Positions 9,417-17,635 of a stretch of 40,094 nt of DNA are shown here, one piece after another (position 1 is the first letter of the stretch; each line of letters opens with the position of its first letter). This stretch comes from Fidelibacterota bacterium (lineage in GTDB: Bacteria; Fidelibacterota; UBA8477; JABMPR01). The stretch covers positions 1 through 40,094 of the forward strand of contig JAJRSW010000060.1 in assembly GCA_024278595.1 (NCBI GenBank). Reading direction: 5' to 3'. The notes beneath the pieces are model-generated. The model was not told where the DNA came from. It made no database searches and saw only the letters and a program-made list of their open reading frames with translations. Both the position numbers and the translations under genes were made by a program.

Positions 9417-10144
9417 TTATACCGGCAATTGATGTGTTTGAACAGCGGATTGTTCGCCTTTTTCAGGGAGATTATGCAAAAACAAGGTTCTATGACATAG
9501 CGTTGATTCAGTTGGTCCAAAGCTATGCTGCAGCTGGGGCGACTATCATCCATATCATTGATCTTGAAGGAGCCCGTAATCCTGAAAAACGCCAGCTTGA
9601 TTTGATAAAGCAAGTAACCAGTGAGACCGATGTAAAATTACAAGTCGGGGGTGGGATTCGTTCAGAGCAGGATGTGGAGGAACTGTTGGAGGCTGGTATT
9701 GAGCGGGTCATCATCGGTAGTCTTGCTGTTCAGGAACCGGCAACTGTAAGGACCTGGATTAAGAACTTTGGTCAGGATCACATCGTGTTGGCTTTGGATG
9801 TATCGATTGATGGCAGGGGGAACAAATGGTTACCTACCCGGGGTTGGGCGGAGAGTAGTGGTAAAAGTTTGGAAAGTACATTGGATAGTTATCAGGAGGC
9901 CAGGCATGTGCTATGTACCGATATTAGTCGCGATGGAACACTTGAGGGTTCAAACACATCACTCTACCAGGAATTAGTCAAGGTTTATCCAAACATTAAA
10001 TGGCAGGCTTCAGGTGGAATAGGTAGTCTCCAGGATATTTATAAAGTGGTTGGAACAGGCGTTGCGGGTGTCATTGTAGGCCGCGCCCTGTTAGATGGAA
10101 GCTTTAAGTTGGAGGAGGCAATCCAATGCTGGCAAGGAGAATAA
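9413..10144 (+). CDS. hisA: Phosphoribosylformimino-AICAR-phosphate isomerase
   Basis: HisA is a TIM barrel that performs the Amadori isomerisation of ProFAR to PRFAR. The 243 residues show the [19 protein letters not shown] start with the catalytic Asp8, the phosphate-binding LQVGGGIRS block, the second catalytic aspartate in LALDVSIDG, and the second phosphate site QASGGIGS followed by [11 protein letters not shown]. The first strand reads IDVFEQRI where many relatives have IDLIDGK, a mild difference. Start ATG overlaps hisH by four bases; its 3' end overlaps hisF by 19 bases, the longest overlap in the operon. Confidence 0.94.
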   Translation: MIIPAIDVFEQRIVRLFQGDYAKTRFYDIALIQLVQSYAAAGATIIHIIDLEGARNPEKRQLDLIKQVTSETDVKLQVGGGIRSEQDVEELLEAGIERVIIGSLAVQEPATVRTWIKNFGQDHIVLALDVSIDGRGNKWLPTRGWAESSGKSLESTLDSYQEARHVLCTDISRDGTLEGSNTSLYQELVKVYPNIKWQASGGIGSLQDIYKVVGTGVAGVIVGRALLDGSFKLEEAIQCWQGE

Positions 10145-10899
10145 TCCCCTGCCTCGACGTTCGAGATGGGAAAGTGGTCAAGGGCGTTCAGTTTCGGAAC
10201 CACGAGATTGTTGGTGATATCGTCCCCTTGGCCGCAAAGTATGCACGCATGGGTGCTGATGAATTGGTTTTTTATGATATTACCGCCAGCAGCGATGGTC
10301 GAACCGTGGACCGCAGTTGGGTGGAACGAATTGCTCGTGTAATCGATATCCCTTTTTGTGTCGCAGGCGGAATATCAACCTTGGATCTTGCTGGGGAAGT
10401 TCTAAAAATGGGTGCGGACAAGATCAGTGTTAATTCGCCGGCACTAAACAACCCGAAATTTATTTATGAACTTAACCAACGCTTTGGTCAGCAATGTGTA
10501 GTGGTGGGTGTAGACAGTTTTGAGGACAGTAAAACGGGGCAATATCAGGTTTACCAATTTACCGGTGATGAAGCACGAACCAAACGAACCAGATGGCAAA
10601 CTCTGGACTGGGTCAAAGAGGTTCAGGATCAGGGCGCTGGCGAGATTGTCCTGAACTGTATGAACCAGGATGGCGTGCGACAGGGATATGATCTCAAGCA
10701 ACTAAAAGAAGTACGTAAAATTTGTCGCATCCCACTCATTGCCTCAGGAGGCGCAGGGACAAAAGAACACTTCAAACAGGTTTTCCTGGAATGCGATGTA
10801 GATGGTGCCTTAGCCGCCAGCGTTTTTCACCAGGGAATCATTGAGATAAAAGAATTGAAGCAATATCTGTCTGAGACAGGGCTGGAGATACGACAATGA
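10126..10899 (+). CDS. hisF: Imidazole glycerol phosphate synthase, cyclase subunit
   Basis: HisF is the TIM-barrel partner of HisH; it joins ammonia to PRFAR and releases imidazole glycerol phosphate and AICAR. The 257-residue protein has the diagnostic [19 protein letters not shown] start with catalytic Asp11, the AGGIST phosphate block, VVGVDSFE with the second catalytic Asp, and [11 protein letters not shown] followed by [15 protein letters not shown] sequence at 10113-10117, inside hisA, gives a suitable ribosome site for ATG 10126. It overlaps hisI by four bases. Confidence 0.96.
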   Translation: MLARRIIPCLDVRDGKVVKGVQFRNHEIVGDIVPLAAKYARMGADELVFYDITASSDGRTVDRSWVERIARVIDIPFCVAGGISTLDLAGEVLKMGADKISVNSPALNNPKFIYELNQRFGQQCVVVGVDSFEDSKTGQYQVYQFTGDEARTKRTRWQTLDWVKEVQDQGAGEIVLNCMNQDGVRQGYDLKQLKEVRKICRIPLIASGGAGTKEHFKQVFLECDVDGALAASVFHQGIIEIKELKQYLSETGLEIRQ

Positions 10900-11522
10900 A
10901 AGTGAATACGCAGAACCTGAATCAGTTGGCCTGGGAAAAACAGGAGCGTTTGTTGCCTGCAATTATTCAGGATGCCTATTCGGGCAGTCTGTTGATGTTG
11001 GCGTATATGACCCCTGAATCACTGCAGCAAACTTTGGAAACCGGTCAGGTTACCTTTTATAGCCGTAGTCGGCAAATCATCTGGTGCAAAGGCGAGACAT
11101 CCGGAAACACCCTACAGTGTGTTGAAGTCACTGCTGATTGTGATCGGGACACCCTCAAAGTGCTAGCCATCCCTGCTGGTCCAGTTTGCCACCTGGGAAC
11201 AGCTACCTGTTGGGCTGGTAGTGGTGAACCTGCGTTGGCATTTTTAGCCAGGCTTGAATCCGTTATTCATGCCCGTCGAGCAGTTTCTACTAAAGATTCT
11301 TATACCTCAAGACTTTTTGATCGTGGCCGTAAACATATCGCCCAAAAAGTGGGAGAGGAGGCGGTTGAGACAGTAATTGCAGCTGTAGTTAATGATAAAC
11401 AAGAGTTTCTGGAAGAAAGTGCGGACCTTATATTTCACCTCTTGGTTTTAGTGGATGAAATGGATTTGTCTTTCAAGGATGTCATTGGTGTTTTGAGATC
11501 AAGACATCCTGGCGATAAGTGA
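10896..11522 (+). CDS. hisI: Bifunctional phosphoribosyl-AMP cyclohydrolase / phosphoribosyl-ATP diphosphatase
   Basis: This 208-residue fusion (HisIE) catalyses steps two and three of the pathway. The cyclohydrolase half, residues 1-120, has [17 protein letters not shown], the zinc-binding DCDRD and the terminal [12 protein letters not shown]. The diphosphatase half has [21 protein letters not shown] with the conserved Glu residues. It is the last gene of the operon and, with bifunctional hisB, makes the eight-gene cluster complete for the pathway from PRPP and ATP to histidine. It converges on glnA across about 300 bases. Confidence 0.95.
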   Translation: MKVNTQNLNQLAWEKQERLLPAIIQDAYSGSLLMLAYMTPESLQQTLETGQVTFYSRSRQIIWCKGETSGNTLQCVEVTADCDRDTLKVLAIPAGPVCHLGTATCWAGSGEPALAFLARLESVIHARRAVSTKDSYTSRLFDRGRKHIAQKVGEEAVETVIAAVVNDKQEFLEESADLIFHLLVLVDEMDLSFKDVIGVLRSRHPGDK

Positions 11523-11824
11523 AATTTAGAGCATGCATGGTGTGCGGGACTTTTCTTCAGCAGGCCGATGACAGATTTGGTGCTGCAGAACAGGCTGGAG
11601 TCTTCCTGAAACCCGAAAGGATTTATGCCAATTGCTCCGTACTTCAGTGCGCGGATTTTGGAGTCCCCAAGAAAAACAGCGCTTTAATCCAAAATATATC
11701 AGCCATAATGTTGGGCTACAGTCCATGCTGTTCTGGGGGTGTTTGAATCCCCGGCTTGAAAGCCGGGGTAATCGTCCTAAAAGAAGAAAGCTCCCTTACC
11801 ACTTTACGCTCTGCGGTTGATGCT
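11523..11824. other. Spacer between his operon and glnA with a perfect hairpin
   Basis: Open frames of 60-75 codons exist but overlap one another, have no ribosome site and no family resemblance. The one clear structure is CCCCGGCT at 11749-11756 pairing with AGCCGGGG at 11761-11768 across a TGAA loop. No T-run follows on either strand, so it is more like the CCCCGGCTTGAAAGCCGGGG hairpin repeats scattered in many environmental genomes than a classical terminator, although it lies between two convergent genes and may block read-through. Confidence 0.5.
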
Positions 11825-12835
11825 TTAAGAACAGACCGTCTCCATTAAAACAGCACACACCTCATAGGGATCCATATTGGCTGACGGCCGGCGATCCTCC
11901 AGATAGCCCTTGCCTGCTTTGGCTGTGATCAGGGGGATCCGAACGGAAGCGCCCCGATCGCTTACACCATATCGATATTCATGAATGGAACAGGTTTCAT
12001 GTAAACCGGTCAAGCGTTCTTCGTTGTGCGCCCCATAGACGGCAATATGCTCAGCATGCCTCTGCCCCAGTTTTTTGCAGGCTGCTTCAACAACTGCAAA
12101 TCCACCAGTTTCACGCATGGCCTTCGTGCTAAAATTAGTATGGGCGCCGGCCCCGTTCCAGTCGCCCTTCACCGGTTTTGGGTGAATGCTGGCGTTAACA
12201 CCATACTCTTCAGCAATTCGATACAGCAACCAGCGAGCCAGCCAGAGTTGATCAGCTATTTCCAGGGGACCTAAAGGTCCAATCTGAAACTCCCACTGAC
12301 CGGGCATCACTTCAGCATTGACACCGGATATACCGATGCCAGCGTATAGACAAGCCTCCAGGTGTTCTTCAACAATATCACGACCAAAGACCTCATCGGC
12401 ACCCACACCACAGTAAAAGGGTCCCTGGGGCGCTGGGTAACCACCATCCGGCCAGCCCAAGGGTGATCTTCCCTGAAAAAATGTGTATTCCTGCTCAATA
12501 CCAAACCAGGCTTCCTGGGCCTGGTGCTGATCAGAAACTGCTACGAGATGGTCCCGTTTGTTTGATTCATGGGGCTTTCCATCAGGATAGCGCACTTCAT
12601 TCATAACCAGGATATGATCGCCACGACGAATCGGATCAGGTACAAAAGCGACGGGGTGCAGGGAGCGATCACTGTCATGACCCTCCGCCTGCATGGTGCT
12701 GGAACCATCAAAACCCCACTCGGGGATTTGCGTTAGCTCCCTAATTGGGCCGTTAATGATCTTGGTCTTGGAGCGTAGTTTGGAGGTGGGTCGGTGTCCA
12801 TCAATCCAAATGTATTCTGCCTTGATCTTTGCCAT
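11825..12835 (-). CDS. glnII: Glutamine synthetase, type II (GSII)
   Basis: The 336-residue enzyme makes glutamine from glutamate, ammonia and ATP. Its length and motifs match the eukaryote-like type II class and not the 470-residue bacterial type I: AEYIWIDG at the start, PEWGFDGSST, EQEYTFF, GINAEVMPGQWEFQIG-like block (GVNAEVMPGQWEFQIG), the ATP-site block NGAGAHTNFST, and RGASVRIP. I choose ATG at 12835, since GGGAG lies nine bases upstream; a further ATG at 12844 abuts that sequence too closely. An Lrp/AsnC regulator gene lies just upstream on the same strand, and both have the same 15-base motif in front, suggesting nitrogen- or amino-acid-responsive control. Confidence 0.92.
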   Translation of the reverse strand: MAKIKAEYIWIDGHRPTSKLRSKTKIINGPIRELTQIPEWGFDGSSTMQAEGHDSDRSLHPVAFVPDPIRRGDHILVMNEVRYPDGKPHESNKRDHLVAVSDQHQAQEAWFGIEQEYTFFQGRSPLGWPDGGYPAPQGPFYCGVGADEVFGRDIVEEHLEACLYAGIGISGVNAEVMPGQWEFQIGPLGPLEIADQLWLARWLLYRIAEEYGVNASIHPKPVKGDWNGAGAHTNFSTKAMRETGGFAVVEAACKKLGQRHAEHIAVYGAHNEERLTGLHETCSIHEYRYGVSDRGASVRIPLITAKAGKGYLEDRRPSANMDPYEVCAVLMETVCS

Positions 12836-12954
12836 TCGTAGCATCTCCCTATGAAAAATTAATGTATTTTAGGTTCAAGCTTATCATGGCGACTAATTAA
12901 TAAGTATAATCAACATATGTCAAGATATATTAAATATAATAATCAAAAATACCT

Positions 12955-12969
12955 AAATATATTAAGCAC
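12955..12969. promoter_or_regulatory. Candidate Lrp operator upstream of glnII
   Basis: AAATATATTAAGCAC lies 120 bases upstream of the chosen glnII start. The identical 15 bases occur once more, 14 bases upstream of the Lrp gene start (13542-13556). A related AGATATATTAAA occurs at about 12923. The spacer 12845-13057 is AT-rich and carries no gene. That the shared sequence is the binding site of the adjacent regulator is inference. Confidence 0.4.
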
Positions 12970-13057
12970 TTAACCAGGGGTGTGATCAGGATATTGAGTA
13001 CGTTATCCTGAGGCTCCCGAGGGGCGAAATGTTATCTCCCAGCTCTGGACAATCGGT

Positions 13058-13528
13058 TTACACTTGCTTGGGTGCCAGGATATTCAGGTCAATAGCTGTG
13101 GTTTCCTTGTAGGAGGACAGCACCAGGTTTGACTGGGTCCGATTGACGCCGGGCCAATTTTGAATTTCGTAGAGCAGGTCTTCCAGGGCTTGTGAGTTTT
13201 GGGCGCGAACCTTGAGGATATGCGATCCGGTCCCGATGATGGAGTGGCACTCCAACACTGAACTGGAGTCGCTGGCCTTTTTGACAAAGCCATCATAGTT
13301 GTCGGAATGTTCGCTAACGATAAAGACAAAAGCAGTCAGATCCAAGCCCGCCTTTTTATGGTCAAGCACCGCAGCATAGCCCTTGATGAGACCGCTCTCA
13401 GTAAGTTTTTTTATGCGTTCACCGATGGCTGGAATGGATAGTTCGACTACTTTTGAGATCTCACTGACGGTCACCCGGCCATTCTTTTGTAGTAATTCCA
13501 GTATCTGGATATCACGGTCATCTATCAT
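13058..13528 (-). CDS. Lrp/AsnC family transcriptional regulator
   Basis: The 156-residue protein has the family layout: an N-terminal winged helix-turn-helix (VTVSEISKVVELSIPAIGER, residues about 19-38, then RIKKLTESGLIKGYAAVLD) and a C-terminal RAM ligand-binding domain (from about residue 70, ending near SNLVLSSYKET). Members bind amino acids and form octamers. The start ATG at 13528 has CAGGAG seven bases upstream. It lies upstream of, and on the same strand as, type II glutamine synthetase. The same 15-base motif precedes both genes, so autoregulation and control of glutamine synthesis are the natural guess. Confidence 0.9.
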   Translation of the reverse strand: MIDDRDIQILELLQKNGRVTVSEISKVVELSIPAIGERIKKLTESGLIKGYAAVLDHKKAGLDLTAFVFIVSEHSDNYDGFVKKASDSSSVLECHSIIGTGSHILKVRAQNSQALEDLLYEIQNWPGVNRTQSNLVLSSYKETTAIDLNILAPKQV

Positions 13529-13541
13529 GGGTCTACTCCTG

Positions 13542-13556
13542 AAATATATTAAGCAC
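13542..13556. promoter_or_regulatory. Candidate Lrp autoregulatory site
   Basis: AAATATATTAAGCAC here is identical to 12955-12969 upstream of glnII. It begins 14 bases before the regulator's start codon, where bound protein could block transcription or leader translation. Immediately adjacent, TCAATATATCTTTAATC (13560-13576) is a similar half-site in opposite orientation. Confidence 0.4.
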
Positions 13557-13689
13557 CGGTCAATATATCTTTAATCTTTACGGGGATAAGCTAAAATACG
13601 AGAATTTTTTATTTTAAAAGAATTTGTTGTGAATAGCTAAAATGAGCAGCAGCGTACCAGGGCTGCCCCCACCACCTGACTCAATAATT

Positions 13690-13711
13690 GTCATCCCGAA
13701 GACACTTGAGC
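13690..13711. repeat. Short GTCATCCCGA-type repeat
   Basis: GTCATCCCGAAGACACTTGAG starts at 13690 and is followed by a small hairpin, TGAGCC-TG-GGCTCA. Related starts (TCATCYCGA or TCATCCCCGA) lie at 4108, 32515 and 37118, each in a spacer. These look like decayed members of one dispersed family. Confidence 0.3.
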
Positions 13712-13791
13712 CTGGGCTCATCTTTATATTAAAAAGAATTATTAAGCAGGGGGTCAAGATAAGCCCTGAAAACACAAATGATGGAGCCCGG

Positions 13792-14643
13792 ATGAATTTT
13801 ATAAGTAGAACCAGCATCATATCCAGAGTTGTCATGTTGACCTTGAGCTTGAATCTTTTATCTACCCAGGCCCTGGGCCAGTATGCGGTGGGTGAAAGTA
13901 TTAGTCAACAAACCAGAGATCGGGTGCTAGAGTATTGCTCAAATGGTACAGGGAGTGAAACGCTTGGTAACCTGCTGATACCTGGTGAAGATGAACCAAC
14001 GCGAGTACTCTGGTTAAGCTTTTTTGCCTCCTGGTGAGGTGCCTGTCGTGCGGAGATTCCGCACCTGGAAGCCTTTCACCAGGCCCGTTCAAGTGCTGGG
14101 TTGAGAATTGTATCACCCGGTAATGATTTTAACAGTTACTCCTGCCAGGCTTGGGCCGATCTGGGAGCCAGTTATCCCATCGCCGATGATCGCTCAACGG
14201 CCATTTGGAGTGATTTTGGGAATGGTGTAGTGCCACGTAATGTGATCATCGACATCGATGGTGTTGTGCGCTACAGTGCCATCGGATATAATGAGACAGC
14301 CATAACTGCGGTACTGGATGAACTTCTAGATGTTGTCGTAGATATTGATGGGGACAATCAACCGAGATCTCACAAACTGCTATCCAATTATCCCAACCCA
14401 TTCAATGCTGGTACCCGGATAACCTTTCAACTCCGTCTGGCCGGAGTTACGATACTCACCATCTATGATGGCCGGGGCCAGAAGGTCAGGACCTTACTGG
14501 AGCAAGATCTGGAGATCGGTGAATATACCATCAGCTGGGACACGCTGAATGAACAGGGTGATGACCTGCCCAGTGGTATCTATTTTGCAAAACTGCAAAG
14601 TGGCTCGACTCAGGAATCACAAAAACTATTACTGCTTAAATAG
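13792..14643 (+). CDS. Secreted TlpA/thioredoxin-like selenoprotein (in-frame UGA at 14035) with T9SS sorting domain
   Basis: Read through TGA at 14035-14037, the frame encodes 283 residues. Residues 1-30 are a Sec signal peptide (MNFISRTSII...STQALGQ). The thioredoxin-like domain follows: VLWLSFFASW-U-GACRAEIPHLEAF, where U is Sec82 and the resolving Cys is Cys85, giving UxxC in place of the CxxC of TlpA/ResA proteins. The cis-proline loop (VVPRNVIID, Pro about 148) is intact. A T9SS-type C-terminal domain starts near residue 194 (YPNPFN at 200-205) and ends LLLLK. GGAG five bases upstream supports ATG 13792. A hairpin directly after the TGA fits a bacterial SECIS. Alternatives are a Cys-to-stop nonsense mutation or a sequencing error; the undamaged 201 codons after TGA argue against old decay. 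Likely role: exported disulfide or peroxide redox chemistry. Confidence 0.75.
14048..14064 (+). promoter_or_regulatory. Candidate bacterial SECIS hairpin
   Basis: GTGCGGA (14048-14054) pairs perfectly with TCCGCAC (14058-14064) around a GAT loop; with six pairs the loop is AGATT. The loop begins 16-17 bases after the TGA, with a G in its first two positions. Published bacterial SECIS models ask for a small apical loop with an early G placed about 16-37 bases after the UGA. An alternative pairing of AGGTGC (14037-14042) with GCACCT (14061-14066) could extend or compete with it. Confidence 0.6.
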
Positions 14644-14785
14644 CTACACTCCCTCACCAGGGCCAAGGCGTGTATTTGGCAAATCTTTTTTGTCATAAAA
14701 GGGACCCGGTTTTAGAACCCCCAATTCGCACAATTCGGGTAATTCGCGGTTCCGATTTATTAACCCACCATTAAATTGATCCAAA

Positions 14786-16864
14786 ATGAAGCTTGAAACC
14801 CAAATCAGTTCCCTGAAAGGCGTTGGCTCTCGTAAAACGGAGGCTCTGGCTGAGATCGGGATTTTTACCAGAGCTGATCTTCTGGAGCATTTCCCCCGAC
14901 GCTATCTGGATCGTTCAACGGTTACCTTCACCACGGATCTGCGTAAAGACGTCAATGTTACGGTGGTGGGCAAGGTCTCCGGGACCCAGATGCGCCGCGG
15001 ACGCAAACGCTCGTATTTCGAGATGGTGGTGGCTGACGAACGGGGCTTTTTGAAATGCCGCTGGTTCAACGGGGCTCATTGGATCCAGAAACGCTTTAAA
15101 AAAGGCGATATAGTGGCTGTCAGTGGAAAAGTTGACTTCTACGGCGGTTTTCAAATGGTTCACCCTGACTTTGATATCCTGTCTGAAGCAGGGGCCAACC
15201 CCATAAATACGGGTATTATCGTTCCCCTCTACCCTTCGGGACAAAAACTGCAGTCCGCCGGCTTGGACAGTCGCGGCTTTCGAAGGCTCCTGCGGCCGCT
15301 CATGGCAGGTATCGAAAGTGGTTTGGAAGAATTCTTGCCCCGGCCTGTGTTGGTAGAGTTCAAACTAATGGGTATTGGTGAGGCGATCCGCGATATTCAC
15401 TTCCCTCAGGATATGGATTCACTAAAGCAGGCCCGTTATCGGTTAAAGTTCAACGAGCTCTTTTTTATGCAATTGCTCTTAGCCATCCGGCGCCAAAGCC
15501 AGGCTGAAACAGTTAAGCAAAACCGCTTTGACGGTTATGGTGAATATCTATCATCCCAGTACGAAAAGCTGCCCTTTGAATTAACCAGGGCCCAGAAGCG
15601 GGTCATGAATGAGATCTGGGAAGATCTAAGATCCGCCCATCCCATGAATCGATTGCTTCAGGGAGATGTGGGTTCCGGAAAAACGGTGATCAGTCTTTTA
15701 GGGGCGGCCATCGCAGCGGGAAATGGCTACCAGACAGCCATTATGGCCCCCACTGAGATTCTGGCTGAACAGCATTATAAAAATGCCCTTAAATTTTTTG
15801 AAGGCACCCCCATCCGGGTTGTTCTACTCACAGGCTCTCAGACAGCCGCTCAAAAACGTGACCTGCGTAAAGCATTAAAAGAGGGTTACTATCAAGTAGC
15901 TATTGGAACCCATGCATTGATCCAGGGGAAAGTGCATTTTAAGAATCTACAGTTTGTGGTTATTGATGAACAGCACCGCTTTGGCGTACTGCAGCGGGGT
16001 GAGTTGCTGGAGAAAGCGGCCGAAGCAGATGTGCTGGTTATGACAGCCACCCCCATTCCCCGGACCCTATCCATGACCCTGTTTGGTGATCTGGCAGTTT
16101 CTGTTATTGATGAACTTCCAGCCGGTCGACAAAAGATCATCACCCGTAAAGTGGATGTGCACACCCTGCCTAAAGTGCATCAGTTTATCGGGGATGAGAT
16201 CAAAGCAGGTAGACAGGCTTTTGTGGTTTATCCTCTGATCGAAGAATCGGAAAAGATCGATCTGGAAGCGGCAACCCTGGGGTATGAAAAATTTAAGACT
16301 CAGTTCAAAGATTTTCAGGTAGCCCTGCTCCACGGCCGTATGTCAGCCGGTGAAAAAGATACCATCATGCAGGCTTTTTCCCGGAATGAGATCCAATTGC
16401 TGGTTAGTACTACCGTGATTGAAGTTGGTATCGATATTCCCAATGCCACCGTTATGCTCATTGAAAATGCGGAACGGTTTGGTCTGGCTCAGCTGCATCA
16501 ATTACGCGGACGGATTGGTCGTGGTCAACATCGCGGGGTCTGCGTGCTGGTTCATCGCAGTATGAGTCCCGAATCTCTGGATCGGTTGAACATTATGGTG
16601 AAAACGCTGGATGGGTTTAAGATCGCTGAAGAAGATCTACGCCTGAGAGGTGCCGGGGATATTTTTGGCACCCGCCAATCCGGATTGCCCGCCCTGAAGA
16701 TTGCCAATATTCTATATGATGGTGAAATCCTGAAGATGGCTCGGAAAGCAGCTTTCGCCCTGGTTCAAAAGGATCCCCATTTACGTCAGGGGATTCATGC
16801 TCAGATCCGGCACATCATTTTAGATCGGTATGCCGAATATTCTGAGCTGGCCGGAATTGGATGA
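14786..16864 (+). CDS. recG: ATP-dependent DNA helicase RecG
   Basis: RecG remodels stalled replication forks and Holliday junctions. The 692 residues match the usual length. In order: an N-terminal wedge domain (KGVGSRKTEALAEIGI, OB-fold region to about residue 200), Walker A GDVGSGKT at about 293, MAPTEILAEQHY, DEQHRFGV at about 394 in the place of the DEAD box, TATPIPRTL, and in the second RecA fold STTVIEVGIDIPNA and QLHQLRGRIGRG. All are diagnostic. The start ATG 14786 gives the family N-terminus, although no strong ribosome site precedes it. The upstream spacer contains an AATTCG-rich short repeat at about 14725-14757 (CAATTCGCACAATTCGGG). Confidence 0.96.
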   Translation: MKLETQISSLKGVGSRKTEALAEIGIFTRADLLEHFPRRYLDRSTVTFTTDLRKDVNVTVVGKVSGTQMRRGRKRSYFEMVVADERGFLKCRWFNGAHWIQKRFKKGDIVAVSGKVDFYGGFQMVHPDFDILSEAGANPINTGIIVPLYPSGQKLQSAGLDSRGFRRLLRPLMAGIESGLEEFLPRPVLVEFKLMGIGEAIRDIHFPQDMDSLKQARYRLKFNELFFMQLLLAIRRQSQAETVKQNRFDGYGEYLSSQYEKLPFELTRAQKRVMNEIWEDLRSAHPMNRLLQGDVGSGKTVISLLGAAIAAGNGYQTAIMAPTEILAEQHYKNALKFFEGTPIRVVLLTGSQTAAQKRDLRKALKEGYYQVAIGTHALIQGKVHFKNLQFVVIDEQHRFGVLQRGELLEKAAEADVLVMTATPIPRTLSMTLFGDLAVSVIDELPAGRQKIITRKVDVHTLPKVHQFIGDEIKAGRQAFVVYPLIEESEKIDLEAATLGYEKFKTQFKDFQVALLHGRMSAGEKDTIMQAFSRNEIQLLVSTTVIEVGIDIPNATVMLIENAERFGLAQLHQLRGRIGRGQHRGVCVLVHRSMSPESLDRLNIMVKTLDGFKIAEEDLRLRGAGDIFGTRQSGLPALKIANILYDGEILKMARKAAFALVQKDPHLRQGIHAQIRHIILDRYAEYSELAGIG

Positions 16865-16957
16865 CAGATGTGGTCCCGGTCACACGTCTCATGAGAACTA
16901 TGGATAATACTGGACCAGGATACTATCTTCTAGACTTAATTGCTGGAGGAAGGTATT

Positions 16958-17362
16958 GTGTTTAAGTGGACCCTGCAGATGCAGATCGACAATGGTCAGC
17001 TAGACGAAGACCATCGAAAGTTAATATCCATTGCCAACCGGGTGCTGGAACTAAATCGGCCAAACCGGGATGTCGAAGAAATTAAGCTGGTGATCCGCGA
17101 GCTATATGATTATGTAAAGTATCATTTTTCCAGGGAAGAAAACCTCATGCGTGAGTTGAACTATCCGGAAATCGCGGATCATCATAAAAAACACCAGGCC
17201 ATTGTAGCTGATATGAACCACTATTTGACCAGCTCCCATCATATGAATGATATTCTCAGCAATTTCCGCGGTCTGGTGGATAAATGGGTGATCAACCATA
17301 TCATGGAAGAGGATGAAAAGATACGTCGTTTCATGGAATCCAAGCCCTCTGCGTCAAAATAA
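16958..17362 (+). CDS. Bacteriohemerythrin
   Basis: This single-domain protein of about 134 residues is a four-helix, non-haem di-iron oxygen-binding protein. The metal-ligand pattern is present: DEDHRKL in helix one, YHFSREENLM in helix two, HHKKHQ in helix three and WVINHIMEEDEKI in helix four. I choose GTG at 16958, since GGAGGAAGG lies a few bases upstream; an in-frame TTG at 16940 would place that sequence inside the coding region. Such proteins serve as oxygen sensors or stores; nothing in the neighbourhood narrows this down. The next 270 bases hold no convincing gene. Confidence 0.9.
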   Translation: MFKWTLQMQIDNGQLDEDHRKLISIANRVLELNRPNRDVEEIKLVIRELYDYVKYHFSREENLMRELNYPEIADHHKKHQAIVADMNHYLTSSHHMNDILSNFRGLVDKWVINHIMEEDEKIRRFMESKPSASK

Positions 17363-17635
17363 ATCCACTTGACATAATTATTAATACGGAGCCCCAATCA
17401 CATGCTGAAGCTGTCACCGATCCTTAAGACGGAAATGGAGAAGCGCAATCCTGCGGTACAGCATGACAATATTGTGGATGCCACAGGATGAAGTTAGGGG
17501 CCATTTTGAGGTGAATTGGGTATAAGCCTGGTGTCCAGACCAGTATATTATACCAATTGCAGCTATGTTGAACCAAATGGCTGGATGGTGCACAGACAGA
17601 CTGAATAATAAAGGATAGAAAAAGACCGGCTTGCT

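Noticed and set aside
13642-14037. A stand-alone 131-codon protein ending at the TGA
   Set aside because: Its first 50 codons have no ribosome site and no protein character; the real start is ATG 13792, and the frame continues as a thioredoxin fold after the TGA.
14035-14037. TGA reassigned to Trp or Gly genome-wide
   Set aside because: TGA is the stop of hisG, hisD, hisB, hisI, recG and others in this window, with family-correct protein ends.
17402-17491. A 29-codon open frame (MLKLSPILKTEMEKRNPAVQ...)
   Set aside because: Ribosome site is poorly spaced and I see no family or conservation evidence; too short to support.
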